From: CAKZSB01 sp964573105
GTDB lineage: Bacteria; Pseudomonadota; Gammaproteobacteria; Granulosicoccales; Granulosicoccaceae
NCBI GenBank assembly: GCA_964573105.1
Contig: CAZNIS010000007.1
Span: 77,961-141,960, forward strand
Reading direction: 5' to 3'
Length of the DNA stretch: 64,000 bases
Shown here: positions 42,314 to 50,789 of the stretch, piece after piece
How positions within the stretch are numbered: position 1 is the first letter of the stretch
How the letters are laid out: each line of letters starts with the position of its first letter
The notes under the pieces: model-generated
What the model was told of the DNA's origin: nothing
What the model saw: only the letters and a program-made list of their open reading frames with translations
Databases searched by the model: none
Made by a program: the position numbers and the translations under genes

Positions 42314-43840
42314 ATGAGTCTTGCCGTTGTAAGAAGCCGCGCCCTGTCGGGCGTGCAGTCGCTGCCGGTCATGGTGGAGGCGCACCTGACAGGAGGGCTG
42401 CCGTCTCTATCCATCGTTGGCATGCCAGAGACCACAGTGCGCGAGGCCAAGGATCGGGTCAGGGCCGCCATTCTGAATTCTGGATTTGAGTTCCCCGAAA
42501 GGCGCATAACGATCAACCTGGCGCCAGCAGATTTGCCCAAAGCGGGCGGTCGCTTTGACCTGCCGATTGCACTTGGCATACTCGCCGCTTCCGGGCAGTT
42601 GCCCACCGATCGCCTCGAAGCGCTGGAGTTTGTCGGTGAGCTGGCGCTCGGAGGCGAGCTTCGATCTGTCGGTGGTATCCTGCCGACCTCCGTTGCGGTG
42701 GCAGACAGTGGTCACGGGCTGGTGGTACCGGTTGAAAATGCAGTTGAGGCCGCGCTGGTAGAGGCGGCGAGCATTTATTCGTTCAACACATTAATCAGCT
42801 TGTGTAATGCCTTGCCGAATCGCCAATCGATGGAGGCAAATCAGTACTCCGGAGATGTCGGCTTTCGCTCGGTGAACAATGCGCTCTACCCGGATCTGGC
42901 CGATGTTCGCGGCCAGCACCGCGCTCGACGGGCATTGGAGATCGCTGCATCCGGCGCACACAATCTGCTGATGGTCGGGCCTCCTGGCACCGGCAAGTCT
43001 ATGCTGGCGAGTCGACTGCCCGGCATCTTGCCGGCCATGTCGCTGGACGAGGCAATGGAGTCTGCCAGCATTGCATCGATCAGTCATCAGGGGCTCGACC
43101 TGGACAACTGGCGCTTGCGACCCTACCGCGCGCCACATCACACTGCATCGGGTGTCGCGCTCGTCGGCGGTGGCAGTGTACCCATGCCGGGCGAGATTTC
43201 TCTCGCCCACAACGGCGTATTGTTCCTCGACGAATTGCCGGAATTTACCCGGCAGGTACTCGATGTGATGCGGGAGCCGCTGGAAAGTGGCGAGATCACG
43301 ATATCGCGTGCCGGGAGACAGTCGGATTTTCCGGCCCGCATCCAGCTGGTGGCAGCGATGAACCCCTGTCCCTGTGGATATGACGGCGACACGCTCAACA
43401 GTTGCCGTTGTAGTCCCGACCAGATTTCCCGTTACGCCGGCCGGGTTTCAGGACCGCTGCTGGATAGAATCGATTTGCATCTGCCGGTTCAGCGCATTGC
43501 CTACTCGGAACTGCGCTCGGATGCCGAGCGCGGCGAGACGAGCGCGTCGGTGCGCGAGCGAGTGGCCCGCGCACACGCGCGGCAGATCGCGCGTATCGGC
43601 AAGTCGAATGCACGGATGAATGGGGCCGAGATCGAGCAATTTTGCGTGTTGACCGAGCAGCAGCACCGTTGGCTCGAAAAGGCGTTGAGTCGATTCAACC
43701 TGTCCGCCAGAGCCGTTCACCGGGTGTTGAAAGTGGCGCGCACGATTGCCGATCTGGCCGAGGCCGACTCGATTGCACAGCCACACTTGGCTGAGGCGAT
43801 GGGCTATCGACCCGTCAAGTCGCAGATCAATGCGACCTGA
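42314..43840 (+). CDS. comM: YifB/ComM family Mg-chelatase-like AAA ATPase
   Basis: 508 residues, full length. The N-terminal Lon-like domain shows the GLPSLSIVGMPETTVREAKDRVRAAI block; the AAA core has MVGPPGTGKSMLASRLPG, VLFLDELPEFTRQVLDVMREPLE and the MNPCPCGY zinc-type cysteines. The C-terminal Mg-chelatase domain ends with FNLSARAVHRVLKVARTIADL. ComM is a hexameric branch-migration helicase used in natural transformation. The protein is intact, so transformation remains possible. Confidence 0.95.
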   Translation: MSLAVVRSRALSGVQSLPVMVEAHLTGGLPSLSIVGMPETTVREAKDRVRAAILNSGFEFPERRITINLAPADLPKAGGRFDLPIALGILAASGQLPTDRLEALEFVGELALGGELRSVGGILPTSVAVADSGHGLVVPVENAVEAALVEAASIYSFNTLISLCNALPNRQSMEANQYSGDVGFRSVNNALYPDLADVRGQHRARRALEIAASGAHNLLMVGPPGTGKSMLASRLPGILPAMSLDEAMESASIASISHQGLDLDNWRLRPYRAPHHTASGVALVGGGSVPMPGEISLAHNGVLFLDELPEFTRQVLDVMREPLESGEITISRAGRQSDFPARIQLVAAMNPCPCGYDGDTLNSCRCSPDQISRYAGRVSGPLLDRIDLHLPVQRIAYSELRSDAERGETSASVRERVARAHARQIARIGKSNARMNGAEIEQFCVLTEQQHRWLEKALSRFNLSARAVHRVLKVARTIADLAEADSIAQPHLAEAMGYRPVKSQINAT

Positions 43841-43960
43841 TGGCCTCCCTGATGGTCTTCACAAGGCCGATATGTGGCGAATCCAGCCAATTTTGCTGGC
43901 ACCTCTGATGGTATAAAACTCGCGCCGAGCTCGGGCTCAATTTCTTTGGTGGATCGACTA

Positions 43961-44839
43961 ATGCAGAAAATCATAGATGGTAAGGCCTTCGCCGCGAACC
44001 TTCGCGCCGACGTAGCGCGCAAAGTAGACCTGTTGGTAAAGGGGGGCGGTGTCACGCCCGGGCTTGCCGTCGTGCTGGTCGGTGAGGATCCTGCCAGCCA
44101 GGTCTATGTGCGCAGCAAGGGCAAGCAGACCGTCGAAGTCGGTATGAAGAGTTTCGAGCACAAACTGCCTGACACCACCAGTCAGCAGGAACTTGTCGAG
44201 CTGATCGATCAACTCAATGCCGATGACTCAGTGCATGGCATTTTGGTGCAGTTGCCGCTGCCGGCACAGATTGACGAGAAAGTCGTCATCAACCGGATTA
44301 GCCCGGACAAAGACGTCGACGGTTTTCACCTTAACAATGTGGGTCGTTTGTCGATTGGCGATCCCGGCATCGTGCCTTGCACGCCGCTTGGCTGCATCAT
44401 GATGATCAAGGAACAGTTGGGCGACCTTTCAGGCAAGCACGCGGTCATCGTCGGTCGATCGAATATCGTCGGCAAGCCGATGGCATCACTGCTGCTGATG
44501 GAGAACTGCACTGTCACGATCACGCATTCAAGAACCAAAGATCTCGCCGCCGAGTGCCGACGCGCCGATATTCTGGTGGCCGCGGTCGGTCGTCCGGAAA
44601 TGATCGTCGGAGACTGGGTCAAGCCGGGTGCTACCGTGATCGACGTTGGTATCAACCGGGTCGACGCAGATGGCGGCAAGACCAAACTGGTCGGTGATGT
44701 TGATTTTGCCAGCGTCGAGCCCGTCGCCGCTCATATCACGCCAGTGCCGGGTGGTGTCGGGCCGATGACAATCGCCTGTCTGCTGCACAACACCTTGCAA
44801 CAGGCCTGTCGAATTACCGGGAAGCCGGTGCCCGAATAG
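43961..44839 (+). CDS. folD: bifunctional methylenetetrahydrofolate dehydrogenase/cyclohydrolase FolD
   Basis: 292 residues from the ATG at 43961; an upstream in-frame extension lacks family similarity. FolD markers: VGEDPASQVYVRSKGK with the catalytic Lys, VQLPLPAQID, ISPDKDVDGFH, CTPLGCIMMI, the NADP loop VIVGRSNIVGKPMASLL, and PVPGGVGPMTIACLL. It interconverts methylene-, methenyl- and formyl-tetrahydrofolate. It is 121 bp after comM. Confidence 0.97.
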   Translation: MQKIIDGKAFAANLRADVARKVDLLVKGGGVTPGLAVVLVGEDPASQVYVRSKGKQTVEVGMKSFEHKLPDTTSQQELVELIDQLNADDSVHGILVQLPLPAQIDEKVVINRISPDKDVDGFHLNNVGRLSIGDPGIVPCTPLGCIMMIKEQLGDLSGKHAVIVGRSNIVGKPMASLLLMENCTVTITHSRTKDLAAECRRADILVAAVGRPEMIVGDWVKPGATVIDVGINRVDADGGKTKLVGDVDFASVEPVAAHITPVPGGVGPMTIACLLHNTLQQACRITGKPVPE

Positions 44840-44854
44840 TTTTGCTATAGCGCC

Positions 44855-45787
44855 TCAGGCGTAACGATTGGTTTTGCCGTCGGGTGCGCGTCTGTAGCGC
44901 TTGTAGTTCCACATGTATTGGTCTGGCGCCAGATCGATGCAGCGTTGTACACAGCGGTTGAGTTCGGTCGCCGCTGCAATGCTATCTTTGCTGTAGAGAT
45001 CGTCGCCGGGTTGCAAGTAGTGCAGCTCATAGCCTGCACCTCGGGGCAGGCGCCGCATCGCAGCGAAAACGACAGGCGTGCGGTTGCGCCGAGCCAGATT
45101 GCCGAGAAACGTCATGGTGTAAGCGGGCGAGGCGCCAAAGTCTGCAAACACACCGCTTTGGTCGGCGGGCTCCTGATCCGGCAGCACGCCAATGATCTCA
45201 CCGCGTTTTAAAGCCGCGACCAGGTTTTTCATACCGCCGCGGGATATAGCGTGGCATTTGCCGCCGAATCTTTCCCGTGCGGCGATCACTACGGCATCGA
45301 TCTGCGGATGTTTGCCGGGCTGATAGAGAAAATGCATCGGGTGTCGGCAGGTCAGGTGCAGGCCGATCAATTCCCAGCTGCCCATGTGTGGCGCTGCAAC
45401 GATCACACCTTTGCCAACGGCCATTGCGCGATCCAAAACCTCTCGACTGTGTTCGTGCTTGACCAGCTCGATCACCTGTTCCCGTCGCCAGCACCAGAAT
45501 GCGCCGAGCTCGGTGAAATTCTTGCCAGTCTCAGCCAGATTGGACCTCGCAATCCTCTGCTTTTCAGCCGGCGCCAGAGTCGGCAGGCACATATCCAGGT
45601 TGCAAGAGATGACGTTACGCAATCGCGCCGACGTTTTTCCCGATAGGCGTCCAAACCCGGCGCCCAGTGCATGGGCGACTGGCAGTGGCAGCCAGGAAAA
45701 CAGGCGTAGCAGTGCTGAAAACAGAAATCGGCGCAGTGTCAAAGGCGTAGGTGGATTGTGGCGGGCCAGGGGATTACAGCCGCCCAT
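44855..45787 (-). CDS. lipid A biosynthesis-type (LpxL/HtrB) acyltransferase
   Basis: 310 residues with an N-terminal hydrophobic segment (about 20-46). The catalytic HX4E motif is in APHMGSWELIGL, followed by LYQPGKHPQIDAVV (H-type acceptor region) and GVLPDQEPADQSGVFADFFG-like text with FLGNLARRNRTPVVF. This is the LpxL/LpxM (LABLAT) superfamily. It acylates lipid A or a related lipid at the inner membrane. Which acyl position is not decidable from sequence. It is convergent with folD. Confidence 0.9.
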   Translation of the reverse strand: MGGCNPLARHNPPTPLTLRRFLFSALLRLFSWLPLPVAHALGAGFGRLSGKTSARLRNVISCNLDMCLPTLAPAEKQRIARSNLAETGKNFTELGAFWCWRREQVIELVKHEHSREVLDRAMAVGKGVIVAAPHMGSWELIGLHLTCRHPMHFLYQPGKHPQIDAVVIAARERFGGKCHAISRGGMKNLVAALKRGEIIGVLPDQEPADQSGVFADFGASPAYTMTFLGNLARRNRTPVVFAAMRRLPRGAGYELHYLQPGDDLYSKDSIAAATELNRCVQRCIDLAPDQYMWNYKRYRRAPDGKTNRYA

Positions 45788-46025
45788 TGTCTGGAAACGC
45801 CCGATTAACCGGGGTTACAATTCGTGCACGCAGGACGCTCGGAAAAGAGCCCCAACCATGACTGGTCGGGGCAAAAGTCCCTGCAATTGAGGTGTGCATA
45901 GTGTCAGGGCCTGCTTCAAACCCATTCACCGGGGCTTTCCTAGCCACACACGACGATTATCGCGCCGTGACTCGGGCGGGTCACCCGGTCGCTTCTGACT
46001 TTCCTGTCGTCTTTTTCTGAAAAAC

Positions 46026-46045
46026 ATGTAGGAAATATCCTACAT
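46026..46045. promoter_or_regulatory. perfect palindrome upstream of dtd
   Basis: ATGTAGGA-AATA-TCCTACAT: two eight-base arms and a four-base centre, 13 bp before the dtd start codon. The half-site resembles those of NarL/FixJ-type response regulators, so a binding site is possible. If transcribed it would form a small hairpin next to the ribosome binding site GAGAG. Confidence 0.5.
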
Positions 46046-46058
46046 CCTGAGAGAATTC

Positions 46059-46499
46059 ATGATCGCATTGCTGCAGCGGGTGTCGAGCGCGAGTGTCACC
46101 ATTGATGGTGACGTGGTGGCGTCGATCGATCAGGGTCTATTGTGTTTGATCGGTGTGCAGCCAGACGATACCGAGCAATTAGCTGGCACCTTGCTGCACA
46201 AGATTCTGAACTACCGGGTCTTTTCTGACAGCAGCGACAAAATGAATCTAAGCCTGCTGGATACCGCAGGCGAGCTTCTGCTGGTACCCCAGTTTACTCT
46301 GGCAGCCGACACCCGCAGCGGATTGAGACCTGGATTCAGTACCGCCGCAAAGCCTGATCTGGGCGCGAGGCTCTTTGGTATACTGTGCGATCTGGCGAGC
46401 GCCAGCGAAGCCCGCTGCCAGTTCGGTGTCTTTGGTGCCGACATGCAGGTGGCTCTGGTCAACGACGGGCCTGTGACCTTCTGGCTCCAGATCGATTGA
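46059..46499 (+). CDS. dtd: D-aminoacyl-tRNA deacylase
   Basis: 146 residues, exact family length. MIALLQRVSSASVTIDG is the family opening; the active-site strand reads LLLVPQFTLAADTRSG (VPQFTL in place of the usual SQFTL) and the cross-subunit motif is LVNDGPVTFWL, keeping the Gly-Pro pair that excludes L-amino acids. It hydrolyses D-aminoacyl- and glycyl-tRNA-Ala mischarges. A palindrome lies just upstream. It precedes hisB by 45 bp. Confidence 0.94.
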   Translation: MIALLQRVSSASVTIDGDVVASIDQGLLCLIGVQPDDTEQLAGTLLHKILNYRVFSDSSDKMNLSLLDTAGELLLVPQFTLAADTRSGLRPGFSTAAKPDLGARLFGILCDLASASEARCQFGVFGADMQVALVNDGPVTFWLQID

Positions 46500-46544
46500 C
46501 GCGGATCTGCGCCACCCTCCCATTTATTCAAGAACTACCAATAC

Positions 46545-47138
46545 ATGAGCAGCCGCACGGCCAGCGTGGTGAGAAACACGCTTGAAACCAAAATTCGCGT
46601 CGAACTCGATATCGACGGGAAGGGTAGTGGAGAGCTGCGCAGTGGCGTGCCTTTTCTCGACCACATGCTCGACCAGATCGTTCGTCATGGCCTGGTCGAT
46701 CTTGTCGTCGAATGCGATGGCGATACCGACATTGATGATCACCACTCGGTAGAGGATATTGGCATCAGTCTCGGTCAGGCGTTTGATCAGGCATTGGGCG
46801 ATCGCTCAGGTATCGCGCGCTACGGTCACGCCTATGTGCCGCTCGACGAAGCGCTATCGCGGGTCGTCATCGATTTCTCCGGTCGACCGGGCTTGTTTTA
46901 TCACTGTGATTTTGTTCGCTCGCATGTAGGGCGTTTTGATGTCGATCTGGCACGCGAATTTTTTCAGGGGTTTGCCAACCACGCGCGTTGTACCCTGCAC
47001 ATCGACAATATTCGTGGCGAGAACGAGCACCACAAGATAGAGACGATTTTCAAGGCATTCGGACGAGCCATTCGGGCGGCGACCTCCGAAGACATCCGCA
47101 TGGCCGGACGCATGCCATCGACCAAGGGCAGTCTCTAG
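46545..47138 (+). CDS. hisB: imidazoleglycerol-phosphate dehydratase HisB
   Basis: 197 residues, monofunctional type without the N-terminal phosphatase of E. coli HisB. Both manganese-binding motifs are complete: FLDHMLDQIVRHGL and DHHSVEDIGISLGQAF in the first half, then FFQGFANHARCTLHI and ENEHHKIETIFKAFGRAI. It dehydrates IGP to imidazole acetol phosphate. It begins the compact hisBHAFIE run, one base before hisH. Confidence 0.97.
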   Translation: MSSRTASVVRNTLETKIRVELDIDGKGSGELRSGVPFLDHMLDQIVRHGLVDLVVECDGDTDIDDHHSVEDIGISLGQAFDQALGDRSGIARYGHAYVPLDEALSRVVIDFSGRPGLFYHCDFVRSHVGRFDVDLAREFFQGFANHARCTLHIDNIRGENEHHKIETIFKAFGRAIRAATSEDIRMAGRMPSTKGSL

Positions 47139-47139
47139 C

Positions 47140-47772
47140 TTGGCCGGGAAAATCGTTGTTATTGACTACGGCATGGGTAACCTGCGATCCGTCGCACAGG
47201 CGCTTGAGAAGGTTGCGCCCGAAATGACTGTACAGATCTCTTCTGACGCGCACGAGATCGATGCCGCGGACCGGATTGTATTTCCGGGGCAGGGCGCGGC
47301 CAGAGACTGCATGCGCAACATTGCGCGCGCCGGGCTTGAACCTGCGATTCGCAAGGCCTGTCGTGAAAAGCCCTTTCTCGGCATCTGCATGGGGCTGCAG
47401 GTGCTGCTTGAGCGTAGCGACGAGAACGGTGGCACCGAGTGCCTGGGTTTGTTCGCCGGGCGAGTGGAAAAGTTCGACCGCTCGGCCCAGCAAAGCGGAT
47501 TCAAAGTGCCGCACATGGGCTGGAATGAGGTCGAGCAACGTCAGCCACACCCGCTTTGGGCAGGCATTCCTGATCGCGCGCGATTCTATTTTGTGCACAG
47601 TTACTACGTGCAACCAGCGCAATCGGATTGGGTGGCCGGCAGCACCGACTATCTGCAACCGTTTGCCAGTGCGCTGGCACGCGACAATGTCTTCGCCACC
47701 CAGTTTCACCCGGAAAAAAGCGCGCGCGACGGACTGCGTCTGCTACAAAACTTCACTCGCTGGAGCATCTAG
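47140..47772 (+). CDS. hisH: imidazole glycerol phosphate synthase glutaminase subunit HisH
   Basis: 210 residues from TTG one base after the hisB stop. VIDYGMGNLRSVAQALEK starts the class I glutaminase fold; the nucleophile is in GICMGLQVLL, and the His/Glu pair is in ATQFHPEKS. It releases ammonia from glutamine and channels it to HisF. No close upstream start improves on the TTG. Confidence 0.97.
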   Translation: MAGKIVVIDYGMGNLRSVAQALEKVAPEMTVQISSDAHEIDAADRIVFPGQGAARDCMRNIARAGLEPAIRKACREKPFLGICMGLQVLLERSDENGGTECLGLFAGRVEKFDRSAQQSGFKVPHMGWNEVEQRQPHPLWAGIPDRARFYFVHSYYVQPAQSDWVAGSTDYLQPFASALARDNVFATQFHPEKSARDGLRLLQNFTRWSI

Positions 47773-47797
47773 TGTCCGCAACCGAAAAGCGTTCGTC

Positions 47798-48541
47798 ATG
47801 CAACTGATACCGGCTATTGATCTCAAAGATGGTCAGTGCGTGCGGCTGAAACAGGGACGCATGGAAGACAACACCGTGTTCTCCAGCGACCCGCTGGCGA
47901 CTGCGCGGCGCTGGCTGGAAGAGGGCGCGAAGCGGCTGCATATCGTCGATCTCGACGGCGCGTTCGCCGGTGAGCCGCGCAATGCCGCCATCGTCGGTGA
48001 GATCTGTCGCGAACTGCCGGAACTGCAGGTGCAGGTTGGCGGTGGCATTCGCAATCGTCAGATCGCCAAGGCCTACTACGATGTCGGCGTGCAATGGTTG
48101 ATTGTCGGCACTCAAGCGGTGCGCGAGCCCGAATTTGTCGCACAACTCTGCGCCGAATGGCCCGATCGCGTCATTGTTGGTCTGGATGCGCGCGATGGAA
48201 AAGTGGCGGTCAATGGCTGGGCCGAAGCGTCAACCGCCGAGGCGATCACACTGGCGCGCAGTTTTCAGGGGGTGGGCGTCAGTGCCATTGTGTATACCGA
48301 TATCAGTCGCGACGGCATGATGCAGGGCTTCAATCGCGAGACGACAGCGGCCCTGGCAAGGGCCATCGACATCCCGGTCATTGCCTCCGGTGGTGTCAGC
48401 AGTTACGACGACATTGCCCACCTCTGCGAGATTGAATCACAAGGTGTCAGTGGTGCGATCCTCGGGCGCGCCATCTACGACGGTGAAATCTCGTTGTCGC
48501 AGGCTCTGTCGCAAGTCGCACAAGCGGCGGGGACCGCATAG
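47798..48541 (+). CDS. hisA: phosphoribosylformimino-AICAR-phosphate isomerase HisA
   Basis: 247 residues from the ATG at 47798; the open frame starts earlier inside hisH but without family similarity. PAIDLKDGQCVRLKQG carries the first catalytic Asp, then HIVDLDGAFAG, VQVGGGIRN and the second catalytic Asp in VYTDISRDGMMQG, with IASGGVSSYDDI. The (beta/alpha)8 barrel opens the aminoaldose ring of ProFAR. It lies 25 bp after hisH and one base before hisF. Confidence 0.97.
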   Translation: MQLIPAIDLKDGQCVRLKQGRMEDNTVFSSDPLATARRWLEEGAKRLHIVDLDGAFAGEPRNAAIVGEICRELPELQVQVGGGIRNRQIAKAYYDVGVQWLIVGTQAVREPEFVAQLCAEWPDRVIVGLDARDGKVAVNGWAEASTAEAITLARSFQGVGVSAIVYTDISRDGMMQGFNRETTAALARAIDIPVIASGGVSSYDDIAHLCEIESQGVSGAILGRAIYDGEISLSQALSQVAQAAGTA

Positions 48542-48542
48542 C

Positions 48543-49340
48543 GTGGGGCTTGCCAGGCGCATAATCCCCTGTCTGGATATCGACAAGGGGCGCGTTGTCA
48601 AAGGGGTTAACTTTGTCGATATCGTCGACGCTGGTGATCCGGTCGATGCCGCGCGTGGCTACGATGCCGCCGGTGCCGATGAGATTACATTTCTCGATAT
48701 CACCGCAAGCTCTGATGATCGCGGGATTATTCTGGATATCGTCGAGCGCGTTGCCGAGCAGGTTTTCATACCGTTGACAGTGGGCGGTGGCGTGCGCGAG
48801 TTTGCCGACATTCGACGACTGCTGAACGCGGGTGCCGACAAGGTCAGCATCAATACCGCGGCCGTCTCGAATCCTGATCTTGTGCGCGAAGCGTCCGATC
48901 GCGTCGGCAATCAGTGCATCGTGGTGGCGCTGGATGCGCGTCATGTCGATAGCCATTCGCCGCACTGGGAGATCTATACCCACGGCGGACGACGGGCAAC
49001 CGGTATCGATGCGGTCGAATGGGCAGTGAAAATGGCCGAGTATGGGGCTGGCGAACTACTGCTGACCAGCATGGATCGCGACGGCACGCGCGAAGGATTT
49101 GATCTCGCCCTGACACGCGCAGTAGCGGACGCCGTCGATGTACCGGTGATCGCCTCCGGCGGGGTGGGAAACCTGGCGCACCTGTGTGAAGGGGTCACTC
49201 GGGGTGGAGCCGACGCCGTGCTTGCCGCCAGCATCTTTCACTTTGGCCAGTACACTATCGCCGAGGCCAAGCAGGCTATGCGCGAGGCTGGTATCGAAGT
49301 GCGTACCGTGGATGGCGAGGACATTGTGCATGACGGATGA
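48543..49340 (+). CDS. hisF: imidazole glycerol phosphate synthase cyclase subunit HisF
   Basis: 265 residues from GTG at 48543, one base after the hisA stop. RRIIPCLDIDKGRVVKGVNF carries the catalytic Asp11; TVGGGVREFADI, DKVSINTAAV, LLTSMDRDGTREGFD (second Asp) and VIASGGVGNLAHL follow. It forms the complex with HisH that makes IGP and AICAR. The end overlaps hisI by 11 bases. Confidence 0.97.
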   Translation: MGLARRIIPCLDIDKGRVVKGVNFVDIVDAGDPVDAARGYDAAGADEITFLDITASSDDRGIILDIVERVAEQVFIPLTVGGGVREFADIRRLLNAGADKVSINTAAVSNPDLVREASDRVGNQCIVVALDARHVDSHSPHWEIYTHGGRRATGIDAVEWAVKMAEYGAGELLLTSMDRDGTREGFDLALTRAVADAVDVPVIASGGVGNLAHLCEGVTRGGADAVLAASIFHFGQYTIAEAKQAMREAGIEVRTVDGEDIVHDG

Positions 49341-49725
49341 GTGGCTGGATCAGGTGGCCTGGGATTCGCGTGGTCTGGTGCCAGCGATTGCTCAGGATGA
49401 CGAAACCGGCGATGTGCTGATGATGGCCTGGATGAATCGCAGCGCACTGGAACAGACGCTGGCCCGTGGCGAGGCGGTATACTGGTCGCGATCCAGGCAG
49501 CGCCTGTGGCACAAGGGTGAGACCTCAGGGCATGTGCAGACGGTCTCTGATATCCGCCTCGACTGCGACGGCGATACCGTGTTGCTGAAGGTCAGGCAAC
49601 AGGGTGGTATGGCCTGTCACACCGGGCGGGCGCATTGCTTCTACCGGCGCCTGACTGATCGCGCCTGGCATGCGGTAGAGCCAGTGCTGAAAGACCCAGC
49701 AGAAATCTACTCCGGAAAGCCATGA
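49330..49725 (+). CDS. hisI: phosphoribosyl-AMP cyclohydrolase HisI
   Basis: 131 residues from ATG inside the 3' end of hisF. Family blocks are MMAWMNRSALEQTLARGEAVYWSRSRQRLWHKGETSGHVQ and the metal-binding DCDGDTVLLKVRQQGGMACHTGRAHCFYR. It opens the adenine ring of PR-AMP. It is separate from the pyrophosphohydrolase, unlike the fused HisIE of E. coli. Overlaps hisE by four bases (ATGA). Confidence 0.97.
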   Translation: MTDEWLDQVAWDSRGLVPAIAQDDETGDVLMMAWMNRSALEQTLARGEAVYWSRSRQRLWHKGETSGHVQTVSDIRLDCDGDTVLLKVRQQGGMACHTGRAHCFYRRLTDRAWHAVEPVLKDPAEIYSGKP

Positions 49726-50045
49726 AAGAGACGATTCTTGCCGATCTCGCCCGTCAGCTGGAGCAGCGAAAAACTGCGACTGCGTCGGAATCTTATGTGG
49801 CGAGCTTGTATCACCGCGGCACAGACGCCATCCTTAAGAAGATCGGCGAGGAAGCCACAGAGACCATAATTGCCGTAAAATCGGGTCAACGGAAGGACAT
49901 CATCCACGAGACGGCCGACCTCTGGTTCCACACACTCGTGATGCTGGCAGAGCAAAATCTCGGTCCCGACGACATATTGCACGAACTTGAGCGCCGGTTT
50001 GGGACCTCAGGACACGACGAAAAAGCCGCCCGACCGGTAGAATAG
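49722..50045 (+). CDS. hisE: phosphoribosyl-ATP pyrophosphohydrolase HisE
   Basis: 107 residues of the MazG-like all-helical fold. The landmarks are SYVASLYHRGTDAILKKIGEEATETIIAVKSG and the metal-binding EEATE, followed by HETADLWFHTLVML and HELERRFGTSGHDEKAAR. It splits PR-ATP to PR-AMP. It is the last his gene; tatA starts 31 bp later, an order shared with many gammaproteobacteria. Confidence 0.96.
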   Translation: MKETILADLARQLEQRKTATASESYVASLYHRGTDAILKKIGEEATETIIAVKSGQRKDIIHETADLWFHTLVMLAEQNLGPDDILHELERRFGTSGHDEKAARPVE

Positions 50046-50076
50046 ACAAGTTGCAGACACAGACAGGTAACCCATC

Positions 50077-50325
50077 ATGATGCCAAGTATTCCCCAGCTG
50101 TTAATTGTGCTGGTCATCGTTGTTCTCATTTTCGGCGCCAAGCGCCTGCGCAACCTGGGTGGAGACCTCGGCTCTGCAGTCAAGGGCTTCAAGGACGCCG
50201 TCAAGGAAAAGCCGGACGACGACACCGACGAAGTTGCCGCAGGCCAGATCGAAGATGGTGCCAACACCGTAGCCGAGCGCGTCGCTGACGGTGCCGAAGC
50301 GGTGGCCGAAAAGAAAGAAGGCTGA
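50077..50325 (+). CDS. tatA: twin-arginine translocase subunit TatA
   Basis: 82 residues from a double ATG. One membrane helix (about 5-19, QLLIVLVIVVLIFGAKRL) with the FGAKRLRNLGGDLGSAVKGFKDAVKE amphipathic helix is the TatA mark; an acidic tail with repeated ADGAE follows. TatA assembles the pore of the Tat system for folded proteins. The usual polar residue before the membrane helix is Gln. Confidence 0.94.
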   Translation: MMPSIPQLLIVLVIVVLIFGAKRLRNLGGDLGSAVKGFKDAVKEKPDDDTDEVAAGQIEDGANTVAERVADGAEAVAEKKEG

Positions 50326-50378
50326 TTGATGGTGCGCTCGAAATCGCGCCCGTCCCACTAGTTTTCAGGTGAGCTGCC

Positions 50379-50789
50379 TTGTTTGACGTCGGGTTTCAGG
50401 AAGTCGTGCTGATTGGTGTGATCGCGTTGCTCGTGATCGGGCCGGAACGCTTGCCTACAGTGGCTCGAAGCGTTGGCCGCTGGGTCGGTAAGATGCAGCG
50501 GTTTGTCGCCGGCGTGAAGCGCGATCTGCAATCCGAGCTAAACACCGATGAAGTCCGCAAGCTGTTGAATTCGCAGGAAGATCAAATCCGCGAGCTCAAA
50601 GAGATGGTCAACGAGACCCGCTCTGACTTCGAAAAAACTGCCCGCTCAGCCAGCAGCGATATTTCCAGCGGCATGGATCAGGCAGTCGAGCAGGTGCGCG
50701 ATGCTGCCAGTACCGTCAAAAAGAATAACGATGATGTCGCTGCTGCCATCAACGATACCTCAGACAACCCCAAGACCGGCTCAGCATGA
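50379..50789 (+). CDS. tatB: twin-arginine translocase subunit TatB
   Basis: 136 residues from TTG. MFDVGFQEVVLIGVIALLVIGPERLPTVARSVGRWVG is the TatB N-terminus with its Glu8 and the GPERLP hinge. A long charged helical part follows. TatB with TatC forms the receptor for twin-arginine signal peptides. It overlaps tatC by four bases and starts 53 bp after tatA. Confidence 0.95.
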   Translation: MFDVGFQEVVLIGVIALLVIGPERLPTVARSVGRWVGKMQRFVAGVKRDLQSELNTDEVRKLLNSQEDQIRELKEMVNETRSDFEKTARSASSDISSGMDQAVEQVRDAASTVKKNNDDVAAAINDTSDNPKTGSA

